NCBI GenBank assembly: GCA_963170055.1
Contig: CAUJGJ010000188.1
Location: forward strand, 30,001-94,000
DNA: 64,000 nt
Origin: Halisarca cf. caerulea
Lineage: Eukaryota > Porifera > Demospongiae > Chondrillida > Halisarcidae
Direction of reading: 5' to 3'
Shown: positions 1 to 13,600 of the stretch, in pieces
Position numbering within the stretch: the first letter of the stretch is position 1
Layout: each line of letters opens with the position of its first letter
The notes under the pieces: model-generated
Seen by the model: the letters and a program-made list of their open reading frames with translations, nothing else
What the model was told of the DNA's origin: nothing
Databases searched by the model: none
Translations under genes and position numbers: made by a program

Positions 1-18
1 AAAATCCACTGTGCAATG
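1..18 (-). other. Candidate start of the last NLE1 exon (weak)
   Basis: The upstream NLE1 exon ends in phase 0 after the residues GHSDE at 2437, and the family then continues with a motif like VYAVDWSPDG. On the minus strand an AG lies just before position 18, and the following phase-0 codons read HCTVDF, which loosely resembles that motif. The sequence ends here, so it cannot be extended. The preceding intron end is CA-rich rather than a good pyrimidine tract. The real exon may lie wholly outside the window. Confidence 0.2.
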
Positions 19-40
19 CTCATCCGCAATGCACATGTAC

Positions 41-46
41 ATGTGT

Positions 47-107
<61 letters not shown>

Positions 108-118
108 TGAGTGTATGT
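41..118. repeat. TG dinucleotide microsatellite
   Basis: Almost pure TG repeat with a few TA interruptions. The open frames across it (Thr-His or Cys-Val repeats) are by-products of the repeat. Confidence 0.95.
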
Positions 119-963
119 AATAAAATATAGTAATGTTGTACTGAAACAGATAGCAAAATTGAAATTTTGGTAGATGATATATTGCCACTGAACTACTTCA
201 GATGCTCCTGCTCTGATGCCTCTGACAGGAGGCATTAGTGACATATTCGGCCCAATTAAAAAAGGAGTACGGTATGTAATAGTTATTGTATGACCAACTA
301 TGCATTGGCATATTGATTGCTTGAGTTCCTGAAGGGTGTGAAGTACCCAAGGGGCGAGTGCAATAAAGAGCCAATTCATAGTTGATCATACAATAACTTA
401 CTTGTTGTGGGCGCTTAACTTGTTTTTCCTATTAGGCTGTGTGAGGTGTTTTGTGTCACATGTGAGAGGTGTTTTTGGTTAGCTACACTATACTTTTGTA
501 TGGCAAGTGAATTGACTTAATGAACAAAAGGTAATTGTTATCATAACACTGGACGCTTGCTTGATACTGGGGCAAGGAGAAACGGCGGAAACGGCGGAAA
601 TGGCGGAAACGGCGGAAATGGTGGAAATGCTCTCAGAAAGCATTTGCCACATTGTCCAGTCCCACCCACATGCCCACATGTATCTACTGAAGCCCCACCC
701 ACATGCCCACATGTATCTACTGAAGCCCCACCTAACAGTCAGCACTGTAAATAACTAGGGTGAAGCTACATGGATAATTGGTCAAAAGAACACATTGTAT
801 TGTGAGAAGACGTATTGCAGGGTATAAGTATTGTAAACGGAAACATATTCCAATAAAGTATAGTGATGGCAAAAGCCACACACATTGCCTCTTTGTGCTC
901 CTGTTGTAGTGAGTCTCTCACATCCTGGGTGATAACAAGGTGAGACTGGGGGGAAGAACTGAG

Positions 964-1476
964 TCAACACAGACTGGATACATGCAATACGCAGATGGTA
1001 GTAGGCATTGCTGTACAGAGACTGTGGAATGGGGTTTCCTGGCATGTTGAACGTCCTCCACCCTCATTGCACAATGTACAAATTGTTGGGTCGTTTAACA
1101 GGCTGAATGTAGTGCTGCTTGCAGCCATAGCACACACTGATGGTACCACGTATGAATGTAACTCAGAGATAGAATGGATCAATCTGACTCTAAAATGGTT
1201 GGTGCATGTGAGGCTGCATTGGTGAAGACGTAAGAGGTAATGTTGGGACAGTACTTGTAGGGGTTCCTGGTTTGGTGTCTGACTTTGATGGTTTTGCAGT
1301 CCTTTTCTGAATTGCCACACAGATTCATCAGCTTTGGTAGATATCTTTGGATCTTGTGGCTTCTCTTTTTTGATACCCCCTTTCTCTTGCTTGCATTTCA
1401 GCCTACAGACGACATTGATAAACCACTCTGTGCTACACTTGTGGCATTGATGCCATTCTCCTGCTTTTTGTGCCAT
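964..1476 (-). other. 170-codon open frame inside foldback element 1
   Basis: An uninterrupted minus-strand frame of 170 codons lies between the two arms. It has a Cys/His-rich N-terminal stretch (CHKC at about residues 10-13, then further Cys residues) followed by a Lys/Gln-rich low-complexity part. I do not recognise a domain. It may be a decayed transposon accessory gene, a captured host fragment, or chance. Just upstream a second Cys-rich stretch (CCKC) sits in another frame, which suggests a frameshifted longer reading frame. Base composition is a little richer in GC than the flanks. Confidence 0.3.
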
Positions 1477-1569
1477 GAAATGAATTCTAGTAAATCCTCA
1501 TTACACTTGCAGCACCTCATAATGTACCTATAACATTATGGTGTTCTCTTCTATATGGTTATAATTAGT

Positions 1570-1746
1570 GGAATCTCTGATAGTGGACGCTCCGAAATAA
1601 GGACAATTTCTCTACAAAGGACACAGCTTGAGGTTCCAAAATATTCTCTCCCTATAGTTTCAATACATTTTGGACTACCCAATCAAGGACAACCTCCTTA
1701 CTAAGGACACAATGACTGTCCCAAAGTGTCCTTTATTCAGAGATTC
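1570..1746. mobile_element. MITE (GGAATCTCTGA ends)
   Basis: Inverted ends GGAATCTCTGA and TCAGAGATTCC enclose an interior with repeated AGGACA motifs. It is nested in foldback element 1 and resembles the TACAGTRRAAC family elsewhere in the window. Confidence 0.6.
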
Positions 1747-2141
1747 CTCGTATATCACAATAATTAGAATCATTAGTTGTCTTATAAGACTTCTCATTGA
1801 TAGTTTCCACCCTTAGGCTGCAATACGTCTTCTCACAATACAATGTGTTCTATTGACCAATTATCCATGTAGCTTCACCCTATATAGTTATTTACAGTGC
1901 TGACTGTTAGGTGGGGCTTCAGTAGATACATGTGGGCATGTGGGTGGGACTGGACAATGTGGTAAATACTTTCCGAGAGCATTTCCACCATTTCCGCCAT
2001 TTCCGCCATTTCCGCCATTTCCGCCGTTTCTCCTTGCCCTTGATACTGCACACTTTTTGACAAAAGGTCACCATAAGTGTGCAGTATCAGATGTGAATGC
2101 ACACATTCTTGCTTTGATGTTTGCCACATCATACAAAAATT

Positions 2142-2366
2142 CCTCTAAATATTCGTCCACCTAAAGATTCACCACTGCTTTTGGAAGTGCCAAAATGCCT
2201 CTAATTGATGACAAAATCATGTGGCATTGATCTGTGTCAGAGTCTTTTGTTACCAGCTATGAAAGTATGCTAGCAGACCCCAGTGTTACGAAATGTCAGA
2301 ACAAAGTTTCCATCGCTATTAAATAGCACCTCTAGTGGCCATTCACCAAAACACTGCCATTCACCA
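2142..2366. repeat. Dispersed repeat family R, left part
   Basis: This stretch (from CACCTAAAGATTCACCAC to CACCAAAACACTGCCATTCA) is clearly similar to 8985-9415 and 62270-62790. The last of these is the most complete. Only the left half is present here, and it ends about 70 bp from an NLE1 exon. Confidence 0.75.
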
Positions 2367-2436
2367 TGACGAGATAGTACCATATAGCCAGAGATATCAA
2401 CTTACTAACACTGACATATGCATGACGAATTCTTAC

Positions 2437-5129
2437 CTCATCTGAGTGGCCTGGCAAATCTAGGAGAAGTTTCCTTGCTTTTATGTCCCAAACCTGTATA
2501 TAAAACAAATCAGGAGAAGTGAGAATAGACATGAATTTACGTCTGCATGGTTTTAAAGTAATACAAAAAGTTTGCTAACTTGGAGTATTAATTGCAGTTT
2601 GCCCGAATTTGCAAAATGAAACTTAAGGACACCACTTAGTCCACACTCCCCCATAGCAGAGGCTTCTCTGTGGAGGGGCATATGTATACTACACTATAGC
2701 TAAGCTGTGACTTAGTTGAACAGGCTTGTTTTAGCCTGAGTTATATTACCTTGACATTGGAAACTATGACATCAGTACAATCATTACTAGATCATTTGCC
2801 AATTTAATATAAAATCCTATGTTATGCCCTCAATTACCGTGCTATAAAACATATGCAATTGGAACAATCCAAAGAGGATCCTCAGTCGTTATTGATTCAG
2901 TATATTTTAACAAAGTTTTGATCAAGCATTTATAATATTTTTTCATAACTTCATGGACGCCCGTAATGTAATCAGGCGTAGGGAGTAATTAAGGAAAGTG
3001 GCAGGCACTTATATTGAAGGCAATGACACACAGTCCTAAATTTAATGTTTGCACACGATTACATTACAGACATCCATGAAGCTACAAAATATATTATAAA
3101 TGCTTGATCAGAACTTTGTTAAAAGTTACAGAATCAATAACAGCTGAGGATCCTCTTTGGATTGTTCCAATTTCTTTCTTTTGGCACCAGTATGCTGGCA
3201 ATCTAAGTCAGTAATCCAATAATGAACGTTAAGCAGCCATTTCCATGCTATGAATAACATTATTGCCTTCGCAAGCATGTGATATAATGAGTTTAAATGG
3301 ATGCTTGAAGTTGGTGAGCTCTTTATTGCTAAAAAAAAGTTTTCCTCTGGTCTACAGAACAAATATAAGGGTATTCTTTGGTAAAATGCTCAAACAAAGG
3401 ATACATTACTTATCTATACTCATTCTAGCAGATGCAATGTCAATGTCTTAATAACCCAAAGAGGGGCACTTTCTTTGATATCATTTTAAGGGGGGGGGGG
3501 GGGGGTAAGGTACCCCTGGTTCCTACACCTACTGTGGGGGATAACAAGGGATACTCAACACATGCAATACACATGCTAGCTGGTAGAGTATGACAAAAAC
3601 AACATGGTCATCACTCAATGTGTAGACGAGGTACTTACAATGAAAAAAGAACAATACAAACTGCACAGGCTGCATATAGCCCACTCGTACAATGGGGGTG
3701 CTTTTCATAAAAACTGTTTTGAAACGTACTGCGTGCACATGTGAAGTGCACACATACATTATTGCATAGTATCGCCAGTTTATAAGGCTAAATATATGCT
3801 GTAATTTTATTATCAATGAAACCTTATATGGACACCATCCTGCATAAAAAACTAAATGAATTATGGAAAAACTACCAAAGTGAGGTTTTAGTGAGTGCAT
3901 GTATGCTCAGTCCTAATGTATGGGTAACATATTCCCGTGCCATTCCTCCATGTATATCCCTAATACAGTAGTTTTCGTGCTTCATGATGGGATTTGTCCT
4001 CTGATAAAAAAAACAGGGGCAAAGCACAGTGTATGTCAGGGGGAGATAAATAAGTGGTAATGTAGAAATATTATAGCTAGGGTAATTGGCATATGCTTCC
4101 CTGGGGAAAATGCGTTTGTGGAATGTGGTATGTGAGGCTATTTCAGAACACACAGTATGCTTTATGAAACATAGATCAATGCTGTAGTTGTGCTTGTCTG
4201 TTAAAGGGGGTAACTTGAGCACAAGCGTGAGCGGGGGGGGGGGGGGTGAATGACCCCTTGCCCTCCCTTACATTGAACATATATGTAGCAAATTGGTAAG
4301 TGCTTTCGTTGATCATATAAAAACACACCCAACATATTCCTGCAGGCCTGCTGTAAATCCCATACCTTCAATGTACTGTCTGAACTTCCACTACAAAGAA
4401 GCCTGCTATCCGCTGACCAAGTGATTTGGTACACACGACTGACATGACCTCTCAAAGTGGTAATAAACCTGAAGATAAAGCACAGCCGCACAATGTAATA
4501 GCCTTTGTAGCCACTGTACCAAGATGCAACACGAACACAGTATAATTATAAAGACATGATTTATCTGTCAGTATAAATGCTACTTTCAGACTCCTACGTA
4601 CTTACAAACATTATTGCATCTGTTGTGAAAAGTCATTTTCCAGCGGCCCCTATATAGTATTTTACTTTTACTGGAAGTGTCCAGAACGTCCAGAAAAATG
4701 CATGGGTGTTTAACTTTCCATGAGTTTATACTGTGAAATCTGTGATTTCATGCAAATACCTCTCTGTAATGTTCCTTAGATAGCTTTCCAAAGAAACACT
4801 AAGTCAAACCCTAAAAAAGCCAATTTTTGCTACTGCGAGAAGCCAACTTAACATTGTAACAGAGAAAGTCTTCTTTAACGATTCTTATTGCCGATTCCCT
4901 TCTTAAACTCGATTTTTAGCATTCCAATTGCTTCGTCGAATTTCTGAAAGTCCACACCTGCCCAAAGTCCATGAACGGATGCCATAATTGTTAAGACATA
5001 GGCACTTGGGCTGTATGGCACATAAAATGCACTCACCCTCGGGCACTTCACGCCCCCAGGATTCTGCATTTTATATGCCATATAACCCTCGTGCCTATGT
5101 CTGTGTATGTGTATGTGTGTTGTGTTGTG

Positions 5130-5195
<66 letters not shown>

Positions 5196-7605
5196 TGTGT
5201 GTGTGTGTGTGTGTGTGTGCATGTGTGTGTGTGTGTGTGTGCGTGCGTGCGTGCGTGTGCACGTGTGTGTGTACATGTCAATAACCGGCATGGCATACAT
5301 TAAAATGGTACCCTATCTATTCTTTATCTTCGCTCCTTTTATTGTCGGCATAGAGGTTTTGTGACATAAGGAGCTGTTGTAATGGTTAGTTGCTAAGATT
5401 AAACTATTTCCAACCCATGAGTTTCTAAAATCGGATTGCTTGTTTGACTCTACAAACAGTGGTCACTTTTGCAATTGACAGTACATAATGGAGAATTTTG
5501 GTCAACTAAATTTGTACAGCAGAATCCTATTTTAGGGGATCCTGGGTCACTAATAATTATATTCTGTTATAATAGAAAAGCTCACAGTCAATACGTCATA
5601 CTAAACATGGCTCTTATATCCTGTATGACTAATGGGATGAAGAATGCATAGCTGGTACTTGAGAATGCATTAAATTTAATCAAGTACATGCACAAACATA
5701 TCATTATAAACGATCAGACTGAACTACTACAAGCTGCACCTACTTGCCACTTCTTCCGTCCCAAAGTTTGACAGACTTGTCAAAGGAAGCGCTAGCAATA
5801 AGCCTCATATCAGGAGAAAACCGAACATCATTTATCAGTTGCTGGTGACCTATAGTACGATTAATCGACCAAGATATAGCTAAAACTGTAACTAAACTTG
5901 TAATATACACATACATAGCAACGAACACATATAGGATCAAGATAATACTACACTATATAGGGTATAGGGTATTCTTATTTAACCTGGGGAACCTTTAGTC
6001 AAAGCCTACTGTAAGTGGCACCCAGAAAATGGGGAATATAGTGGGGGATTTGGACAGATTAATACTTAGCAGCCAGCCTGAGCAGATTCACACAAATCTT
6101 TCATGTACAGCCAACACATACAAATAATGATAATTCCTCAATAGAAACTTGGGAATAGCATAAAATTATGCATAATATGTATTTCACACAGGAAGAATTC
6201 TGTGTGTCAAGTGATTAGAAATGTGTGCATGGCCTTGTTAAACGCTACCATTATAGTATACACACTCTACTTGCATGCACATGCTATGCACATGGTACAG
6301 ATTCAATATCCGGATACATTGATGATGCAGGTACTTTGGGACGTTATTGTATTAGGTGTATAAAAACCATTTAAAAATGGTAAAAGGATGTAGGATTGAC
6401 ACAGGATTGTGCAAAAAGGCAATATCAGAAAGGATTCTCCAACAAAACACTTGCAAAACCGGTACAGGGTTAGGTGGGCAAAGGGCAAGACAGGCATAGG
6501 GCTAGACGAACATATGGCTACACATACATGAGGCTAGACGGGTATAAGGTTAGACAGAGTTTAGTTGGACTGAGTGCACGCTGCGCAAATTCCTAAATCC
6601 CGCATGTGCAGCACATTATACAGTACATAAGTCCTGTATAATGCTACATATGGAGTACTACCGTACTCCATAATAGCATAATTGTATTGCATTACAATAT
6701 TGGGTATAGTCATTGGAACACAATGGGAATTGTCAACAATAATAATATAATAAGAACATGACCAGGGACCTGTTGTGCAGTCAATAAGCATAGTAAATAC
6801 GTATGATGCATCAAATTGGATAGCAGAAACAAACAAATACCAACAAAAGAAAAGTAGGTACCTCTATGACTATCTACCCGCTCATCAAGTCCCTAAAGTC
6901 CATTTTACATACAGCTTGAGCAAACAAAAGAGAACAAATACTGATGGTTGAAGATTATGTCTAAACAATGGCGAAAAAGACTTTAGAACAACATCATGGA
7001 CTGATCATTTAAACCCACATTGAATAACTGGTCCTCTAGCAAGTGAACACAGACCTCACCATAGCAAAACCAAATTCAAGGGAAACAAAGTATGTAGAAT
7101 CAACGCACCTGTCATTCTGGCAAGAGACTTCTTATTATCAGTTGGCTCCCATAAAAATAGTGTAAAATCATCTGATCCTGAGACTAGTAACTCCTTATTG
7201 TTTGACTGCATACAAATAAGGTACAGCATAAGAGGAATTTAAAGTAACACTGAGATAGCCACACCATCTCAGGGGTGCACATATAAAGTAATCTGCAACG
7301 TAATCTTATACTAGTCTCTACAAGGGAAAGTGATCCCATACAGCACCTGTGATATTCACAAGTCACCATGCAGCAAATAAATGAAGAGTGGTTCACATTC
7401 ATGCAGTGCCATGAACACAATTTGTTAACTTGTAATTATAGTATTTATGTTCTTAGACTATTGCTACACTAAAACCTTTTCGATCTCAGCATGTCCACCA
7501 AACTCGATACGGGTTGTAGGTAGATGCTTCTTAATTTTTGGGCCGCCTTCTGGCGGCCCTATATTATGTTTACTTTGACCGGAAGTGTCCGGAACGTCCA
7601 TAACG

Positions 7606-7655
<50 letters not shown>

Positions 7656-10600
7656 GGTAGGCGTCAAAAAAAAGTTTCCGTATCGTAATCGTAAAATGGT
7701 CAAATTACGATTACATTCCAATATGATTACGATTTTGTTGATAAATCACGAAGGCCAAATTACGGTGCTAAAGCAGAGAAATTACGGACATCCCAGATCG
7801 AATTACGCTAGCGATATGCAACGAAACTAAACTGAAGTGAATCAGGTTGCTGCACTCGCAAAATCATCAGATCGAATTACCTATACATATTTCTCGAACT
7901 TCGATCCTTCGTGTAAACAAGCTTGGTTAGCACTTGGAACACAGCTATAGCCGTGCAGTGTCTCTGCGGGTCGAACTGCCTACGATTTTTATTATCTTGG
8001 AGATCGAATTACCGTCACAAAGGATGGTCATTGGGTTTGAGATGGTGAGTTAGCCTATACGATGATCGAATCTGCAAGATCCTGAGATAGGATGGACTTC
8101 AGTAAAAAGGATCGCTTCTGGTCTAGATCTGCTGATTGGATTACGATTTACATTTGCCTGCAGATCAAATTACCCTCACGACGATGATCAAGGGCAATGG
8201 TCCCCGTTTCGAGATCGCGAGCTAGTCTACGATTGTCAAAGCTTCAAAATCGTTGGTTAGGATGAACCTGGGTGATCGAATTACGATTTCTATAAGCTTT
8301 GAGATCAAAACACGGTAATAAATGGCACCCAAATGAAATTACGATTTTCACTACGCACACCGTAACTACGATTACGATACTTAACTATTATGCTACGGAA
8401 ACTTTTTTTGATGTCTACCATATATATATATATATGTCAACAACATGGCGGATGCCAAGGTGGTACCCAATTCTCGCCTATAATTCGACGAAATTGGAAC
8501 GTTTGCTCCTCATTTCATCAGCGAAGGGTCTTTTGGAGTAGAAGAGATTTTCGAAATGTTAGTTTCGTGAATAACGACAACTTCCAAGCGATTCGAGTTT
8601 CCAGGGCCGTGGGCGGCCCACGAGTTTTTTAAACTCAAATCACTTGTTCCAGTCTCATTTTCAAACCCAAAAGGCTAACTACATAAAGGGCTAAACTGAA
8701 AAGCAACTGTGGAAAGTGGAAGGTTTAGGCTTTATAAAATTTTGTTGAGCTTGCTATAATTCAAAGCATGTGTAGACAATTACTTCTTTACACCCAATCA
8801 AATTTCCTGTCACCTGTCACACCTTGTCAATGAATCCAAGATCCCCAAAGTTTCACCCCACAAAAAGTATAGAGTATATGGTATTCATATTGTAATGCTA
8901 AATAATTTTCAAGGGTTCACATTTTCACAAATTGAAAATTTCCTTTATTTTGAAATTTTGCAGTCATTACATTTTGCATCCATACCCAAAGGTAGTCACA
9001 TGATTATTTGTTATCAGCTATGGAAGCATATGTTAGCAGATCTCAGTGTCCTGGATTGCCAGAAACCAATTTTTCATTGTTGTAGGATAGTGACTCTAGC
9101 GGCTATTCACCAAAACACTACCATTCAGCGTGTTGTCCGAAATGCTGTCTGCAGGAACTCTAAGGAGCTCTTCAGCTGTTATCTAACAAACAGTGGTTGA
9201 ATTTCTTATAGCATATGTGATGTCCACGCATCAAGCAGCTATCTTGATCAGTGCTGAATGAGCAGCCATTTGTTATACAAATTTTTTGTCACCTACCTCT
9301 AAAGTTTTAACGCACACAGAAAGGTTGCACATTTTGCATTTTATAGTCACCAATCTGATGAAATTAAGTGAATTCGTCACATGACAATTTTTTAGAGGAA
9401 GTACGGTATACAGTGGTTATGACCCTACACACTGCTACTGTATTGGCAACATACTGATCATGAAATCTACCTTACAATTGAAGCATCACAGGAGAATAAA
9501 CAACAATGTCCCAAGAATAGGCATCCAAATGTAACTCCAGATTCTATACACAAAGTAGCTCATTTGAACGTGTGCATGTAAACACCACAAGCAGCTAACC
9601 ATAATGGTCTGATATCTCTGCAAAGAATTTCTCTTGAGATCTTCCACTGCATGTGTGAAAAATAAAATATACAATAACTGAGCTGCTGTAGTAGTAGCTT
9701 AACTGCACAATTTTAAGGGAAATCATGCAGTGCTCTTCTCAGACAGGGAGAATCATTCTCCGTCCACCCCATCATGACACTCTCCATGAGGCACCTTGCA
9801 AGTAATAATCCACTTTGCAAGTCAAGGTATAGAGTACACAGCTTGTATTGACGTATACATGCATTACTGTACACGTACTGCCCCAGGAGAAAATGGCAGC
9901 TCAGAGTGCAAGTAAAAATCAATCCAAAAGTTGGCAAAATAAACAGAAACCAGTGAGCCAATACAACAAAATTTTAAAGAATCATTGGACTGTAACATTA
10001 ATTCGTTTTATTAATTTTTGATTTAAATTCACCCAAAAGCAATGACAATTTCTTCAAGCTGTACATTGATAAAATGGTTAGGTATGTGTATCTACAGATT
10101 TTATAATGATCTTGGTGCTTTTGCAGCTTTGTGTCGCAACAGTATAGTACTGTATATATACAGTATTACAGAAATGGTGATTTCGGAAAGGATTGGTTAT
10201 ACTTTATGCCACAGACACCTAGCACTAGTGAATGGACACAACCGCATTTTCAAAATCACTAATAACAGATTTGGTACAAAATGCTAGTAAATCACTATAA
10301 TTTCTGAAAGAATGCCAAATTTAAATAGTCATCAATATAATAATCACAGTATCTATGGAAATGGCACAATGCTCACTCATTGCCACACTTTAAATGTATA
10401 GAATGGCAGAAGAGCATGGTTCTGGTATAATTGGGTGTTAAACCTCTCTCTCAAATCATAGAGAAATAAAATAGTTCATAGCATGTATGTTCAAATAGCC
10501 AAATTTGATTCTTGCCAATACCATCTGGTGATAAATTTGTCCAATAAAATACTCTCAAAAGTTTCCCATTATATGGTATGTACGTACAATTGTATCATAC

Positions 10601-13600
10601 ACAAGTAGGCAGTGAATAGTACAACAGGTGGGCATCGGCCAATTTTCATGCCAAAATTGAGCATTGCTAGGCAGATCACATGTGAGATGGTAGACAATCC
10701 AGAGAAAATGAACCCCACCCAATGGACCACTAGAAACAATCAGTTTAAATGCATTTGAAAGTAGGTAGAAAGTAGTTTGATCAAGGATTTTATATGCTAA
10801 TGTAGCTTCATTGTTAAAAATACAAAGACGGCAGTGTGTTGGTTGTATGTATCTGTGGTCCAAAGTTTGTCATAGGTTGGAAGATAACATTCACAAATTG
10901 ATAGGCAATCCCAGAAATTAGATTGAAGATTCACACAACCACCAATTGAGCAGTGTTTAAATTTTATGCTACATACGTAACTATCAGCTCTTTGTTTGAG
11001 AATGGTCGTTCGTTTTCTTCAACTGTTACAGTACAATGTCATAAATTATATGTCCAGTCAATTTTTTTAAAAGGCTGGACCTATTCCAGGACAGGTGGTG
11101 TTGAAAATTTATATTTTCCTGCATAAGTAGGTACCAATTTTGTACATTCAGGTACATTTGTACAAGAATACACTCAAAGGAACTCACACATGCATGGCAG
11201 AAGTACACTACACTGGAGGAAGGGGGTATGGGGGAGATAGCAAAATAAACATTCATTTCAGGAAGCATTTCTCTACTACAATATGTGGGGGAGGGGCATA
11301 TATCTGCTTCAGCTTTGTCTAGAAGCCTTAGGGATTCCTGGTATATTTAATTGGTACAGAATTCAAGTAAAAATAAGCAATGTGTGTGTCATTTAACCAT
11401 ATCAATTTATCACTTTCCATTTTCTCTAGATGGGTTACAGTTTGCCTATAAGGTAAAAAAGTCGAATTATAATGTGGCAAATTTTAAACTCAAATTTCAA
11501 TGAGAGAGAATATTGATCGAGAGCTATGTAATACATATGCAACTCCAGAACTACCACTTTTACACAAATGGATTGTAACATATGCAGACATAGCAAAGGA
11601 ACAAAGAAACTGATAATAAAGCACAACCATGTTAGCACACAGAAGAAAGATGGCGTATTAATAGATATTACTTGAAGCTATACACTGTGCAACAATATTA
11701 ACAGATCAACATGCACAAATTATTACAGACAGTACAAACATGTAATAGGGTGCATGCATATACTGACCTGACAAGCTTTGTACACCTTTCAACCTTGTTT
11801 CCTTATCTGACATATCATAGGCCCCTGTCCTTATAACATAGTCTGTACTCAGAGCTAGCGTGTTCACCTGTAACAAAACAGCAAAGTACATAATGTATGT
11901 GTAGCTATGTGTGTATACAGTGAAAACCTCTCTAATGCAACAGTCAATGGGAAAAATGACAAAAATTCAATGGAACTTAAAAAAAATGCTGGATTAGGAG
12001 GATTTCAGACTACTGAGTGGTTCTTAGTATACTATACATGGAGCCTGCATGTACCTCATAAGATGGTCCGATAGAGAGAATGTCAGGTTATGGAGGTTTC
12101 ATTGCATGTGAATTTGTGACATTGGAAGTATGTACATACAAAATGACATGGCATTGCACATTTTACGCACGTACATATGTGATGTGAATGGTACATCATT
12201 ATGTACATGCATATTAGCAATACTCATGTAACAGTATGTTAATCTTAGGGAAAACAACAGCTGCTACAAAGCAAAGTAGTTGACAATTTGAACACTGATT
12301 TGCTTCTGCTAGCTGCTATAAAGCAGAATAACTGGCAGTCTGAGAACTGCACGCTTTGCATTTCCACAAAACTTCCTGGCGGTGTTGTGGTAAAGGTAAT
12401 CAGTAATTGTAATTAATTGTTATTAGGTATACATTCGCCTGTAATGGTAATGTAATTGTAATGGAGCTGTTTCAGTCTCAGAGTAGTTGCAATGGTAGTT
12501 TATATTCTTTTGCTATTTGAATCAAATTACATAATTACCAAACAACTACTCTGATGTATATATTGTTTGTATCTGTGGATATATTTTGCCCAAGAAGGTG
12601 GATTTTGGCTAGTTTGAGGCTATTTTCTGTGCTACAGTAAATCAAGTGTCTGGAAGAAATGGAAAACAACATCGATCACACGATTTAAATCACCACAAAC
12701 ATGAAATCTCGGTAAGGTGCAATAACTTTTGCAACCATTTAAGAATAAATTTGTAATTAGTAATTGTAATTGCAATTGTAAAAATGTAGTTGCAATGGTA
12801 ATTGATTGCTTTGGTAGAGATCTGTAGTGGTAATGGTAATCAGACTGCTTTAATACCAAGATAATGCAATGGTAGTTGATTGTGATACCCCTGTAATGGC
12901 CACAACACTGCTTCCTGGTATCCGTCAGCCGGTTGTAAAGAAACTTAAAATGTATATATTCTCTTTTGTTTATAAGGACTTAGGTCAAAAATACTGTTTA
13001 CATTCTCAAAATTCCTTGTGCATGGATCAAAGTGGACACAATGTCATACTGAAATTTCACATTCACTCAATATACTTTCATGGAGTACAGAGATCTTTTG
13101 AATAGTACCTGAGACAATGGAATGCTCATAAACATCCAAAGAATAACAATTAAGTCAAAATTAAATTTGATGATGGATATCATGGTATGCCGTGATTGGT
13201 GGATGGTACGTACATATTGGTGCAACACCTTATTGGACCCCTTGTACATGATAATATGTATTTTAATCCTTTCTTATTACTATTATGATAATCACATTAT
13301 TATTATTATCACTCTAGAAGACAAAAGAAAATAAAAAGTGGCTATATAGGTGATACACTAGATGTGCTGACAGAGTGAGAGAGATTGAATTGAATGCTGT
13401 AACTTGGAATTAGATGAGAAAGACTGCTTGACTATGTCAATTGTTGCTTTGAGTTGAAAACAAAACAAACAAGGCCTATTATTACACCACAAAACGTCAG
13501 CTGATAATAAACTTTAATGTCTGTGCAAATACTTAACCATTATCATGGACGACTGTTCAGATATGCTGATAGTCGACTTTGAAAATCCTAGTGCAATCTA

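Larger units (their letters stand above)
570..2039. mobile_element. Foldback-type DNA transposon, copy 1 (long TIRs, 9-bp TSD)
   Basis: The element begins GGGCAAGGAGAAACGG and ends with its reverse complement. The arms are about 230-260 bp (570 to about 826, and about 1815 to 2039). Each arm starts with a tandem 9-bp unit (GGCGGAAAT or AAC variants) and goes on into a matching unique part, including ACATGTATCTACTGAAGCCC and AGCACTGTAAATA. The left arm also has a 35-bp internal duplication. Perfect 9-bp direct repeats TTGATACTG flank it (561-569 and 2040-2048). Long TIRs with internal tandem repeats and 9-bp target duplications are characteristic of Foldback or MULE-like elements. The interior carries an open frame (964-1476) and a nested MITE. 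No transposase is recognisable, so it is probably non-autonomous. Confidence 0.85.

Noticed and set aside
20..379. Long minus-strand frame with a Thr-His tail
   Set aside because: The open frame is produced by the TG microsatellite; the unique part has no recognisable domain.
2332..2532. Reading NLE1 on past the donor at 2436 to the end of the open frame
   Set aside because: GTAAGAA directly follows the conserved GHSDE; the continuation does not resemble the WD40 C-terminus, so it is intron.
4988..5364. Several Cys-Val or Thr-His frames on both strands
   Set aside because: They are all translations of the GT repeat at 5123-5276; the same applies to frames at 23557-24640, 26320-26704, 34530-34930 and 50109-50680.
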